64,000 nucleotides of DNA from Bimuria novae-zelandiae CBS 107.79 (GCA_010015655.1 ML976663.1:1188785-1252784); one strand, 5' to 3'; shown: positions 22,441-32,533, counted from the first letter of the stretch. The notes: generated by a model not told the origin, from the letters alone. Translations and numbers: made by a program.

Positions 22441-24268
22441 TGGATCCGATTGAGGCTGCAATCATCGCTATCGACTCACGAGAACCTGGAGAAACTTTCT
22501 TATATAGAAAAATTNNNNNNNNNNNNNNNNNNNNNNNNNNNNNNNNNNNNNNNNNNNNNNNNNNNNNNNNNNNNNNNNNNNNNNNNNNNNNNNNNNNNNN
22601 NNNNNNNNNNNNNNNNNNNNNNNNNNNNNNNNNNNNNNNNNNNNNNNNNNNNNNNNNNNNNNNNNNNNNNNNNNNNNNNNNNNNNNNNNNNNNNNNNNNN
22701 NNNNNNNNNNNNNNNNNNNNNNNNNNNNNNNNNNNNNNNNNNNNNNNNNNNNNNNNNNNNNNNNNNNNNNNNNNNNNNNNNNNNNNNNNNNNNNNNNNNN
22801 NNNNNNNNNNNNNNNNNNNNNNNNNNNNNNNNNNNNNNNNNNNNNNNNNNNNNNNNNNNNNNNNNNNNNNNNNNNNNNNNNNNNNNNNNNNNNNNNNNNN
22901 NNNNNNNNNNNNNNNNNNNNNNNNNNNNNNNNNNNNNNNNNNNNNNNNNNNNNNNNNNNNNNNNNNNNNNNNNNNNNNNNNNNNNNNNNNNNNNNNNNNN
23001 NNNNNNNNNGATCTCGCTCATCGCATGTATATGCGCCGATAGATCTACTATTAATCTATTACTAATCTATTAATCTAACGCTAAGACTCTACAATCAAGC
23101 TAGGTTAAGGAAATTAACGTTAATTCTTATAAAGTCTTTATCACCTTATTAACCTCTAGATAGTTAAACAACGAGATAGGGCTTTAATAGCTAAAACAGG
23201 TATTTAATCGCTATACTAAGGAGAAGGCTTAACAGTAGTGGCGACTCTTAGTCCTTAATAGGCATGGATCTCACGTTACTATAGATTTTATTAACTACTG
23301 TAATTAGAAAAAGATCCTCCTTGCAATATTTCCCCCTTACGCCACTTATACGCTATAGCCTCTAGACGTCTGTGTGTTTAAGTCTCTTTCTATCGCCTAC
23401 TCCGACAAGCTCTCCGTATACCTGTATAGGAGTTAGGGGCTATTAATAATTACTAAAAGAGACTTCTTTATACTATTCTAGAGGGCCTAGATAACGTTAG
23501 TTACGCCGTAATTAATTACTAAAGCTTTTAAGTGTATAGGTATCTTGCTGCCAGATCCTACACTAATCCTTAGTTAATTTAATAGAGATAAGTCTCTAGA
23601 ATAGAAATTGCGCGAAAGCTCTACTTTAGTACTTAGCGTGTCTAATTAGCGCAAAATTAATTAGCTTTTAAAGGTTGTTATTAATACAGGGGGAGGTAAT
23701 AAGGCCAAGAAGCTAAGTCGCACTATATACTTAATCTCTATATAGAAGTAGCTCCTAGAGCATAAGAATTAGGGGCTACGAGAAGCCCTCACAAACCAGA
23801 AACGGCGTTAAATAAAGGGCAGGACTCTACCTTTTAAGTAGCTAGATAAGTAGTATAAAAAATCTATTTTCTAGTTACCTGCCCGCGTACAGAGGGCGCG
23901 CGATTCTCTTAGCTAATAAAAGACTAAAAAGCAACAACTATAACTCCAGAAAAGTGAGCAGAGAGAGATCTAGATAGCAAATAGGTAGCTTAAAGCTTAT
24001 CTACTATAGAAGAAGCGTGTTACGCGTGCGGTAGCTAGAAATATACGCGCTAAGGAGAAAGCTAATTAGGCTACTAAGTAACGCCTTTATTAACAGGCTC
24101 GCAAGGCTTAACAACAATTTTAAAAATGTCTTAAAATTACTAAAAAAGGGAAGCTAGAATGCTTTAAAAGCTACTTATATAATTATAAAGAGGAAGAAGC
24201 CTACGCCGGCATCTATACGCGTTAATATAGTAATATCTACGCTATTAGCGCTAGCATCGCGTAATAGC
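22441..24268 (+). pseudogene. Fot1/pogo transposase remnant (DDE_1/CENP-B type)
   Basis: The start is an ATG at 22441 giving MDPIEAAIIAIDSREPGETF, the usual N-terminus of the fungal Fot1 transposases just before the first helix-turn-helix. After the N gap the frame resumes with the characteristic C-terminal block PPYATYTL-stop-PLDVCVFKSL (from about 23335; the family has LQPLDV here, so the stop replaces Q). SLSIAYSDKLSVYLYRS and a long charged C-terminal tail follow. Almost all interruptions are TAG/TAA at expected Gln/Trp positions, which fits C-to-T RIP mutation. It cannot encode a working enzyme. The catalytic core lies largely in the gap. End coordinate is approximate. Confidence 0.8.
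22515..23009. other. Assembly gap (495 N)
   Basis: An unbroken run of N inside the transposon. Whether its length is measured or estimated cannot be told from the sequence. Confidence 0.99.
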
Positions 24269-24414
24269 TAAATAATTAGAATACTAAGTAGATATTTATA
24301 ATTTAACTAGCTAGTAATCTTCTATAGCTCTATAAAATCTTAACTCTAAAAAATTTCGCGATAAAAGCTTTTGTGTAAAACTCTACAGCCTCATGTTGCT
24401 GGCTGCGGTGCTGG

Positions 24415-24463
24415 TGTTGGGGTGGCGCGTTAGTGTCGCGGCGCACTGACTGTCTCGGCAGGG
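24415..24463 (-). repeat. Right terminal inverted repeat of transposon 1
   Basis: 49 bp ending in CACTGACTGTCTCGGCAGGG, followed by TA. One mismatch to the left copy. Confidence 0.93.
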
Positions 24464-24667
24464 TACTCATGATCTGGCGGCATCTTCGTCGCAACGCGCA
24501 AATACGGGACACACGCAACTTGATCCTTAAGCAGTCAGTATGGCTCGTTGTCGCGCCCCTTTGTTTAAGAAGAGTTTGCGGAACATGCTGCATATACAAC
24601 CCCCTCACTGAGGTCCTCTTACACTGCGCCTGTTCTCCTCATGTGAGACAGATTTAAGCGCCCATGT

Positions 24668-26884
24668 ATGAGCAACACCGAAGCCCGATCCAACCAGCAT
24701 TGGCTTCAAGTGTTACGGCGCGTACGAAATCAGGCTCCAGCAATCGACAAAACAAGATGCAACTTCATCGGCCTCTACACAGCCATGTCTTCTTCACTTC
24801 GTCCCAATGACCTCCCCGCCGAAAGCCACAGAAGCAAAGTCAACGACACTGGAACTGGCCTCCACAACCCCCGCTACGAGCAATCGTGGATCGACACCTA
24901 TCTCGACTCGTACACACTGAAGCCCTGCTCACCCTACGATGAGGAGGACGCCAACGAAGCCTTCTACCACGGCCATGAACCGCTTGGGCTCCCCTCCTGG
25001 GCTGATTTCAAAGCACTCCCGGCCTACAATGATCTGGAGCGACCACACTGGATCCGTGTCCTCAAGCTCGAGCCCGGATACGTCTATTTCCACATCCGCG
25101 TCTCGCTCATCCACATCAACCTCGACGACCCGTCGCACATCCCCTACGAAGCGTTAAGCTACACCTGGAACGAGTACTATCCTCACGAGAATCTGAACAC
25201 AAAGTTTGGCGGTTATATCATAATGGACGGGCACTGGATGCAAGTGTCACGCAGTTTGCACCACGCACTGTGCGTCCTACGGCGGGTAGATCGCGCCAGA
25301 ATCATTTGGGCGGATGCTCTGTGCATCAACCAAAAAAACAACGACGAGAAGAAATACCAGGTCGGGCTCATGCAGCTGATATACAAGCGGGCGCTCCATG
25401 TGATGATCTGGGTCGGGTTCCGGTGGGAGAAGCTAGTGCAAACAAGCTTGGATCTCGTATGCAAGATTGTGAATCAAGAGTACTCTGCGGAGGAGAGACA
25501 TGCTGTGGTGGCGATGTGGTACTATGAGCCGGGTATTACAGATGGCAAAAATGACGATCCCCTGCCTGTAGACCCGGACTCACCCTCGTCCTTCTACGCT
25601 GAAGACTGGCCAGAGGACACGAGTAAGTTGGAATTCACAACGCAGACGATGGAACCGTTGAAGGAACTGTTTTCAGCGTGCTATTTTTCGCGGTTGTGGG
25701 TGTTTCAAGAAATTGTACTGAGTCCCTCGGCTACCATGAAGTGGAGTCAAGGCCGCATTCGCTTTGAATGGGTGGCACTGGTTGCGAATCTTATAGCGCG
25801 AAATCCGGAGTACCTCGCGGCGTTTTCCATTTTTGAAGATGCGGTCGAGGGGTTGCTGAACTGTGCGAACGCGTACAATGCGTGGAGCGGCAAGTATACG
25901 GAGACGCCATTCTTTGATCTCATGATTGGCACGCGAATGCTGATCGCAACCAATCCGGAGGACAAAGTGTATGGGCTACTAGGAATAAAGACGAGCGATA
26001 CCAACCCAGAACAAGGCGATAATTTTATGGATGCGAATTACGAGATTGAGATTCGGGAGGTGTGGATGCAGGTTGCGATTAAGTTCCTGATCGATCAGAA
26101 AGATATGAGGTGTTTGGCTGCTGTCAATCGTACCAGCATGGATGGCATCGACGTCCCATCGTGGGTACCGGATTTCGCGAACCTCCCCAAGATCTTCCTC
26201 CCATCTCTACATGCTAGCTCCCATATCACGACGCATACAACTTGTGTATCGCTCAGCGCGAAATGCTCACTACCCGCCTGTATTTCAATTACCGTCGCCA
26301 AAACCAGTCCCATTGCTTCCCTCATCCATGAAGAAACCTACCCGAACGCGCACTGGCGCCACATATCCACGCGCACTAAGATCCACCATCTGGTCGATAA
26401 GCTTAGACCAATATTCTCATGGACTACAATAGCCCTGCTTCTTACGCAAGGTTTCAATCTCGCGCTCACGGCAGCAGTGACGGATATCGACAGCCACACC
26501 ACAGCATTACGCGCTTTCTACAACTGGCGCGAAGAGGCCTCCCTCACTGGAGATAACCTCATTTTACCACCTCCCGAAACCGCAGGCCCCGACATCACAA
26601 CAGCGTACAGGTTCTTTTTGGCTGCCTCGAGAGCAGTGAGAGGAAAGTGCTTGTTTGTAACGAAAGGAGGGAAGTGTGGCATTGGACCTCGGATGCTGGA
26701 AAAAGATGGTGTTGTAGTTAACGTGCAGGGCTCGAGGGTGCCTTTGATACTGTCGAGCGCAGGAGTTGAACATAGCGTGGAGCATTGGAAACTCGTTGGA
26801 CCGTGTTATGTTGATGGGTCGATGTTTGTGAACGAGGATGCTGGTATTATTGAGGGTGAGACTCGTGTGATCCACATCATCTAG
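24668..26884 (+). CDS. HET-domain (heterokaryon incompatibility) protein, up to 738 aa
   Basis: HET domains trigger cell death in vegetative incompatibility and related fungal immune responses. The signature blocks are in order: PYEALSYTWNEY (159-170), IIWADALCINQ (212-222) with QVGLMQLIYKRALHVMIWVG after it, and the FSRLWVFQEIVLS block (340-352). A long helical C-terminal half follows, ending with the module typical of HET proteins (GKCGIGPRMLEKDGVV, VPLILSS, LVGPCYVDGSMFVNE). Single exon. There is no NACHT, WD or ankyrin partner domain. The ATG at 24668 gives the longest frame, but the first 39 residues are basic and poorly HET-like, and the ATG at 24785 is a good alternative. The gene starts about 200 bp from transposon 1. 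Confidence 0.88.
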   Translation: MSNTEARSNQHWLQVLRRVRNQAPAIDKTRCNFIGLYTAMSSSLRPNDLPAESHRSKVNDTGTGLHNPRYEQSWIDTYLDSYTLKPCSPYDEEDANEAFYHGHEPLGLPSWADFKALPAYNDLERPHWIRVLKLEPGYVYFHIRVSLIHINLDDPSHIPYEALSYTWNEYYPHENLNTKFGGYIIMDGHWMQVSRSLHHALCVLRRVDRARIIWADALCINQKNNDEKKYQVGLMQLIYKRALHVMIWVGFRWEKLVQTSLDLVCKIVNQEYSAEERHAVVAMWYYEPGITDGKNDDPLPVDPDSPSSFYAEDWPEDTSKLEFTTQTMEPLKELFSACYFSRLWVFQEIVLSPSATMKWSQGRIRFEWVALVANLIARNPEYLAAFSIFEDAVEGLLNCANAYNAWSGKYTETPFFDLMIGTRMLIATNPEDKVYGLLGIKTSDTNPEQGDNFMDANYEIEIREVWMQVAIKFLIDQKDMRCLAAVNRTSMDGIDVPSWVPDFANLPKIFLPSLHASSHITTHTTCVSLSAKCSLPACISITVAKTSPIASLIHEETYPNAHWRHISTRTKIHHLVDKLRPIFSWTTIALLLTQGFNLALTAAVTDIDSHTTALRAFYNWREEASLTGDNLILPPPETAGPDITTAYRFFLAASRAVRGKCLFVTKGGKCGIGPRMLEKDGVVVNVQGSRVPLILSSAGVEHSVEHWKLVGPCYVDGSMFVNEDAGIIEGETRVIHII

Positions 26885-27408
26885 AGTAGAAGTATGGTTG
26901 TTTCTTGGGTTGAGTTGAAAGCGCAGCGGGTTAACGCGGGATTTTCTTGACGAGACAAATGTGCGCGACAATTGACTTTCTGCCAACTCTCAGACAGCTA
27001 CCCTGGGGCAAAGCGGGTATGCTTCACTACATCCTCCCGTTCGGTTAAAACAAAAGGTTTTGCATCTACGCCTCACACTGTGTCTGAGTTTTCTTTATGC
27101 GCCCAGCGAAGGGTTGAGAAACCCTAAGCGCTAAAACAGCGCTTGCATAAGTACTCCTGCGGCACAGCATCGGGAAGTGCTCGTTCCAGTCTCGGGCTGT
27201 AATATTGGTGGAGACGCAGCTGGGCGCTCTGCTTACGACCTCCCAGATTGGCAACGATCATCGAGCTTGTTGGTGGTCCGAAGCCAGCGACCCCGATGGA
27301 CATCTTAGATACTGTGTGAATGCGCAGTGAGTATGTATCACCGACCATCTTCACTGGGATAACGAACTCATGCACGGTGAAACGAAATCTAAGAATTAAA
27401 TTACAGCT
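26885..27408. other. Convergent intergenic region with one hairpin
   Basis: Lies between the HET and tyrosinase 3' ends. A perfect 7-bp stem with 5-nt loop (AAGCGCT AAAAC AGCGCTT) is at 27126-27144. No gene seen. Confidence 0.5.
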
Positions 27409-28446
27409 CTAGTAGTCATAGCGATAACACAAGAAGCCTCCCAGTGTATTCATGACATCCCTGATCCTAAGGTCAGGCTTCAATCCATTCAGATAGATTG
27501 GGGTATCCATTGTCAAGCCTTTTCCATCCGGGCCGGTGCCATCAATATAGTTGACCCGGTTAGGATCATCGTTCTGCCAAACACGGAAGTGGCGATCCAC
27601 CATCGCATGGTGCAGCCAGAACACAGGATCACCAGGGCTGCTGTAGAAGTCGCGCATCACACCCCCAATGCCATTGTGTCCATATGCGTGAATACCGCCT
27701 TCCTCGCAGAGCGCAAACACTTGGTAGTCGGTTGCCTGCCGGCAGTTCTGCACAGTCTCCGCATTGCACATCTTGGTGTCGGCAGCGTTGCCGTTCCGCG
27801 AGAGACAGTATCGTTGCCTGCCCGTGCCGGGCCCGATGTTCAAGGCCAAGTTGGCAAACTGGCCGTCGCGAACGCAATCGCCACCCAAGTTGATCCCGCC
27901 AAACCACTTGCTTGAAAAGACCGAGGACTGGGAAAATCTCCCGGCATATTTTGTTTCGTCGAACCAGGGAACCATCTCTGTAAAGCCGCACTCGTCCTGA
28001 AGCGCTTTCTCGTAGGCCCATAGCAGGGCACGATGCCAGGGGAGGAATTTGCGGTTGTTGTGGACGCTGTCGGCGACTGTTTGGTGCACCTGCACAAAAT
28101 CCTCGTACCGGTTCTTGGAGCCATCGTATCCTTTGGACGGCCTGTTGAACAGGCACTTGACAGCGTTGACGTAGTTCTGCTTGTAGGTATCGGAGGTGCT
28201 GTGCCATTCAGGGCGTGTGCGCGCATTGCATGTTGCGGCGGCAGCCGACGGTGTGAACTCGGGCCCGTGGACGTTCTTATTTTCTTCTATGAGACGCACG
28301 AGATCGTCGGGTGTGAACATGGTATGGTTCTTAGTCTCGAAAGCTGAGAGAGGGAGCCTCTGACCACCCGTAGGGATATCAGCCCGTGGGAGCAAGGCCG
28401 CCGAAGCGCCTGCAAGAAGAGTTGTAAACAAGATGAGTTTCGCCAT
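27409..28446 (-). CDS. Secreted tyrosinase-type copper oxidase, 345 aa
   Basis: Type 3 copper enzyme predicted to oxidise phenols to quinones, as in melanin or phenolic metabolism. A signal peptide spans residues 1-17 (MAKLILFTTLLAGASAA). The CuA site is supplied by H121, H129 and H138 (HQTVADSVHNNRKFLPWHRA), and CuB by H253, H257 and H279/H280 in GGIHAYGHNGIGG and SPGDPVFWLHHAMVDRHF. All six positions expected for copper are present. Seven or more cysteines suggest disulfides in the secreted protein. The length matches short secreted fungal tyrosinases rather than the 550-aa cytosolic type, and there is no C-terminal shield domain. Single exon with no introns. Confidence 0.9.
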   Translation of the reverse strand: MAKLILFTTLLAGASAALLPRADIPTGGQRLPLSAFETKNHTMFTPDDLVRLIEENKNVHGPEFTPSAAAATCNARTRPEWHSTSDTYKQNYVNAVKCLFNRPSKGYDGSKNRYEDFVQVHQTVADSVHNNRKFLPWHRALLWAYEKALQDECGFTEMVPWFDETKYAGRFSQSSVFSSKWFGGINLGGDCVRDGQFANLALNIGPGTGRQRYCLSRNGNAADTKMCNAETVQNCRQATDYQVFALCEEGGIHAYGHNGIGGVMRDFYSSPGDPVFWLHHAMVDRHFRVWQNDDPNRVNYIDGTGPDGKGLTMDTPIYLNGLKPDLRIRDVMNTLGGFLCYRYDY

Positions 28447-29790
28447 CTGGTATCTGGAGTCGCCGGACGACGCGATAAAAGATTAAGTATTAAAAATATA
28501 AAATTGGACCCGTGTGAGTGACTATGAAAAGCTCACAGCTACTATATGGTGATGGGGAGCAAAGAACATGTCGGGAACACTGGTATTTAAAAGCGTGCCG
28601 GAGAAGGCTGCGGGTCATGTGGGTAACAATACGATGGCTCACGCATTGCTCACTCTGGTTTATTGGCACCGCGTCGGAGTCCAACACAAACGAGATGAGG
28701 TGGGAGAAATCGGCATAAGACTGGGGACGCTAACTTCAGATATGGGCAATGTGGCTGTTAGGATACGAAAACGGATGGTTTTCGATCAAATGTCAGCAGC
28801 TTGGTACCTTGGCCACCTCAGGCGACAAAAGCAGACAATCATCGTACCTGGCGCTCGGGTGAATGGTGGAAGCCCGAGTAACAACCGCTGCTACGGAGTT
28901 ACTTAGGGGGGGGAGGGGCGTCTAGAACCCTGTGACTCTCTCTTCCACTCTTCCCTTAATTTTGGCATCGTGAACTTTGTAGTAATATAATGCTGGCCAT
29001 GTAAAGACAGTTAGCCCAAGCCTCATCCGACGTCTGCGTCACGATCTCTGGTCGTCTCTGCCAGTGAACCTGGTGAAATTCGTTTTGTAAAGGTTGGCAA
29101 TTCCATGGCATGCACCCTTAGCTGGGTCGTCGCATCCCAACTAGGTAAGCTCACTACCCATAAGGCTGTGTTGGTGCAAAACTAGGCAAAATAAGCTTTG
29201 CTGACATGCGAGCCGACCAATGAAGTTTACCATTCGGTAACTCGGCTGCTTCCCTGCACCCTTTCTCCTATTTTTAGCTTGAACTTCTGTTGCACTGTCA
29301 CGCTAGGTCGGTCGATACTGCGTGCGTAAAGTTTGCCATTCTCTCTAGCGGGACCACGTGGTGGAGAGTGTCGTCTGTTTTTCGCGTAAATCGCTATGCA
29401 CGGTCCGGGCAGCCCTTGTAACTGAGCCCATATCCGCGAAGGTGCAAGGTTGTGGGAAAAACTATAGCACGCCCCTCATCTGGTAATCCCGATTGGGGCT
29501 GGGAACTAAAGGAACGGACGTTGTTCCCTGCTGCAAGGTGCGTGCATGGTTGAATCGTGGTATGATCATTGCGAGGTAGCTTTCGGTACGTCGGACCGGG
29601 CGATTTTTGAACCCACACCACATCAGCGCACACACCTTGTCTGCATGCGTCCTCCGAGCACCGCGTCCCTGAGTGTTCCCTCCGATGATCTGCACACCAC
29701 TCAAGTTGAAGGTGACGCCTGACAAAGGAAACCCCCAAAAAGCTGATCAAAAGAGCCGAGCAGCTGAACCTGTCCGATTTTAACACGTTG
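28447..29790. other. Gene-free stretch of about 1.3 kb
   Basis: Contains the tyrosinase promoter and an eight-base G run near 28905. A 112-codon ATG frame (28568-28906) has no recognisable features. Nothing else is supported. Confidence 0.5.
28490..28504 (-). promoter_or_regulatory. Possible CCAAT/TATA-like promoter of the tyrosinase gene
   Basis: Read on the minus strand this is CCAATTTTATATTTT, ending about 45 bases before the tyrosinase ATG. The spacing suits a core promoter, but AT-rich DNA gives such matches by chance. Confidence 0.3.
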
Positions 29791-30704
29791 TCACTCATGC
29801 TCAATAACAATAGCCCGACTCACCTTCAACGCCCATTCGACGAACTGCTCTGCGCTCAGAGTGTCTTGTACCGAGAAACCCAGATCGGCCGCAGGTGCAC
29901 TCGATCGAGGCGGAAATGCAGCGATAATGTCCCGGAGAGGTTGTAACTGCGATACTGATATGAAGCCTAGATCTTTCGCTTCTCCCAAGGGCTCCAAATG
30001 CTTGGCGAGTGGGAGGAAGTCGGTCACAGGACGGCCCGAAACGCGCCCTTTCTGCTTGACACAAGGGTAATCCACTCTGCAAACCACATCTAAGATGTCA
30101 TCGTGCGTTGATATGCCTGTAGGTGGCCTCACTAAAGTTGAGTGGATGAACGCAAGTCGTCTTGCGTTAGGACGTTTGCGGATCTTTTCCCAAGATACGC
30201 CCCTACTGGTATATCCCTCAGCTTGTCGGAAGGGCTCCTGACATCGATTTGTTAATAGAATGATTGCACGGCAAAGTGCGTCTTTTGACATGCCGACGGG
30301 AGCCGAGAAAGGGAAGTGTGCATGGGAGGCGATTAGTGTCTCGATCGTTGAGGCGACGGACGGTATAAGATCAGTTCTAGAGCCGTGGGCTTGTGCGAGG
30401 AAACGGACGATTGAGGCCATCTGTATCTGCCCGTCTGCGGCAACATCGAGGCTTCCTAATGTCGTCTGGAAGTACTCTAGCTCGGTGGATGTAATAGCCG
30501 GAACCAGTACGTTGTTCCCTTCTTTAAGAGTTGTCAGGAAGAGAACTCGTATATCGTCTGAAAACTTTAGTTTGATTCCATTTCGGTTACAGTAGAAGTA
30601 CTTGGCATACCTTGTGTTATATGCTCATTCCAATGCTCAAATTGAACCGCTGCTCTTGTGCTGTCTGACTGCCAGAATTTGCGCCACCGTTCGCTGATCG
30701 CCAT
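29791..30704 (-). CDS. Orphan protein, 286 aa or longer, two to three exons
   Basis: Exon 1 30704-30611 (MAISERWRKFWQSDSTRAAV) and exon 2 30557-29791. The 53-bp intron has a GTATGC donor, AACTAAAG branch region and TTTTCAG acceptor; phase 1 closes. The protein is soluble and mostly helical (DDIRVLFLTTLKEGNNVLVP, LGSLDVAADGQIQMASIVRF, SKDALCRAIILLTNRCQEPF). The order of these helices recalls the N-terminal part of fungal TLDc/Rtc5 proteins, but the TLDc domain itself is not present, so I leave it unnamed. A perfect GTGAGT near the end (LK/VSR, about 29825) could start another intron whose acceptor near 29780 would change the last ~10 residues to a longer tail. It could be a truncated copy of a larger gene. 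Confidence 0.5.
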
Positions 30705-31477
30705 GCCGAACACAGGCTGACGGATATAACGGATTAAGAAATTGAACAGAGGGGAAAAGAGTCGGAAATGTGTCGAGCAACAGTAACGGTCGGAGCACTG
30801 ATGTTGGAAAATGGAAAGATACAAAGATTGCTGTTGCCTGACCTGGGGCAGTGCTCGGGTAATTTCATTTACTCTTGCTTTTACTTAGAATGGCGAGATA
30901 CCCTTCAAGTCGCGGAACATACGGCGCGGAGATCACTGGAAAAGCTATTGAGGTTGCAAAGTAGCATCGTCGGAGATCGAGGCGTGTGCAGGGACTCTTC
31001 ACTAGCCGGAGTCGGCCTAGCGTCTATATTCATCTATCTCTCATTGGCGGACTTCGTCTCATCACGAAAGACTAACCACAACCACTTTCTTCTCTTGTAA
31101 CAATATGGGGCCAGACTCGTGGATGTTCCCTACAAGTACATCGGTTTCGTTTGAAACAGTCGGTCAGCCCGTTCGCAAAGCCATGCGGACTTCATCTTCA
31201 GCTCACACCGTCGAACAATGGACCATGAAGAGATACGCCCTGCTTGTAATTGTTCTCACTGGATTCCGTGTCCAGGTGATAAAAAGGTCGCCGATGTCCA
31301 CTTGGACAATTATAGCAGAGTCTTTATTCAGTCCTTCGTTAAGCTGGTCTTGAGCAGAACACAACAGTGTGTTCTGTGTCCACTCTTTTCTCCAACTGTT
31401 TCCATTCATCATTCGTTCTTGAGCACTTCGTTTAATTCGTTCATCATTGTCTCGATCGACATTGAACTGTTTTCAGC
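30705..31477. other. Intergenic
   Basis: Upstream of the secreted-protein gene. A 110-codon ATG frame at 30768-31100 has no recognisable features. A CT/TTC-rich leader runs up to 31477. Confidence 0.5.
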
Positions 31478-32533
31478 ATGCGTGTTAACAGCTTCACCGT
31501 CCTCTTCCTTGGCCTGCTAGGCCTCCTAGCACTGTCGGCCCCAGCAGGGAACTGGGACGACAACCGCGTCTAGACCCTCGACGCCCCTCAAGGTCTCGCT
31601 GTCGACAATGTCGCCAGAGGCATTGACCTAGCAGCCGTCTCATCCTCAGCCCACGATCTGGAAAAACGACGTGGCCGCGGCGGCGCAAGCAGGTCCTCCC
31701 GTCGCCCCAAGACGACGCGTCCCAAGAAGACCCGTCCAAAGAAGACCCGTCCAAAGAAGACCCGTCCAAAGAAGAAGAGGCCCACAAAGAAGAGACCTGC
31801 CAAAAAGCGCCCTACGAAGACAAACTCCAAAACCCCCAAGAAGTCCCAAACGCCCGAGTGCCAAAAACCCAAACCCTGCAAGGGCAAAAACTGCGCGCGC
31901 GCCCCTCCCACCAACGCGGGCGCATCCTGTGAGCTTAAGAAAGACAAGGAGACGACCAACTACAAAGTCGCCCTCGCAGCAGCCAAGCGCGCTCATCCCC
32001 TCGCGCACCTCACAATCGGCCAATCCTACCTCCTCGTACACCGCGACTCACGCACGCCCGTCACCCACAAGACCCCCATCCTCGGTAAAGTCAAGAAGAA
32101 CACGCAGGGGCAACTCGACTTTGAAGCGACGGCCATCGACTTGCAATGGGACACTGACGCGAAGAACCCCATCATGGTGAAGTGTAAACAATTGTATGGT
32201 GCTGAGTGCGTGCACCATGAGATCGAGACGTATCAGTGTGAAAGGAGTATTGCGAAGAATAAGCATGGGAGCTTTAAGTTTGCGGGGACGGCGAAACCGG
32301 AGTTTGCGGATCCTGAGACGTTTAAGAGTACTGGTGAGTTATTTCCATGGTTGTTGGTGAAGTGGGGAGGGAGAGATGGCTAACGTGTGTGCATAGCGGA
32401 AGATATCATCGAGAAGAACAAGAAGTATAGCTTCTTTTATAACAACTGTAAGAAGCATATTGGGCGCGTGCAGAATGTTGTGGCCATGCCGAAGGACCTC
32501 GACCCGGCCTACCCCGACGAGTGGGAGCTGTGA
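31478..32533 (+). pseudogene. Secreted Lys/Arg/Pro-repeat, Cys-containing protein interrupted by one in-frame TAG
   Basis: Exons 31478-32333 and 32397-32533; the intron has a GTGAGT donor, GGCTAAC branch point and TAG acceptor, and phase 1 closes at TGA 32531. Residues 1-23 are a strong signal peptide (SFTVLFLGLLGLLALSAPA). Codon 32 is TAG (31571-31573), only a few residues past the predicted cleavage site. The same frame then runs open for 298 codons to the natural stop. It carries a propeptide-like stretch ending in LEKR (a Kex2 site), KKTRP repeats, a CxxxxCxxxxC cluster (ECQKPKPCKGKNC), and a folded-looking C-terminal part with about six more Cys. No other frameshift is present. This is either a very recent null allele (one C-to-T of CAG), a base error, or readthrough. 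The family is unknown to me. Confidence 0.6.
31724..31768 (+). repeat. 15-bp tandem repeat encoding KKTRP, three perfect copies
   Basis: Three identical units AAGAAGACCCGTCCA lie in frame, with degenerate copies continuing on both sides (TRPKK before; KKKRPTKKRPAKKRPTK after). The array is prone to expansion and contraction. Confidence 0.95.

Larger units (their letters stand above)
22350..24463 (+). mobile_element. Transposon 1: Fot1/pogo-type DNA element, RIP-degraded, with assembly gap
   Basis: The element is bounded by 49-bp terminal inverted repeats (22350-22398 and 24415-24463) that differ at one base, a G/A transition. It is flanked on both sides by TA (22348-22349, 24464-24465), the target-site duplication of the Tc1/mariner superfamily. 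Length is 2114 bp as assembled, including a 495-base run of N. The interior is AT-rich with very frequent TA steps, while the repeats keep normal GC. The transposase remnant is described separately. Size, TIR style, TA target and the CENP-B-like transposase place it in the Fot1/pogo group, and the stop-ridden frame indicates an immobile copy. Confidence 0.88.

Noticed and set aside
22416..23073. Long frames of X across the N run
   Set aside because: Artefacts of translating the assembly gap. Only the ATG at 22441 (transposase start) is meaningful.
24330..24608. 92-codon minus frame over the right end of transposon 1
   Set aside because: Consists of the terminal repeat and flank read backwards.
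24668..26884. NLR-like HET-NACHT immune gene
   Set aside because: No P-loop or NACHT motif and no repeat domain follow the HET domain.
28568..28906. 112-codon ATG frame upstream of the tyrosinase gene
   Set aside because: No signal, domain or splice support; could be chance.
30768..31100. 110-codon ATG frame
   Set aside because: No recognisable features; lies in the upstream region of two genes.
15968..32533. Secondary-metabolite cluster (tyrosinase, deaminase, surface proteins)
   Set aside because: No PKS, NRPS, terpene cyclase, P450 or cluster regulator; the deaminase is riboflavin-type.
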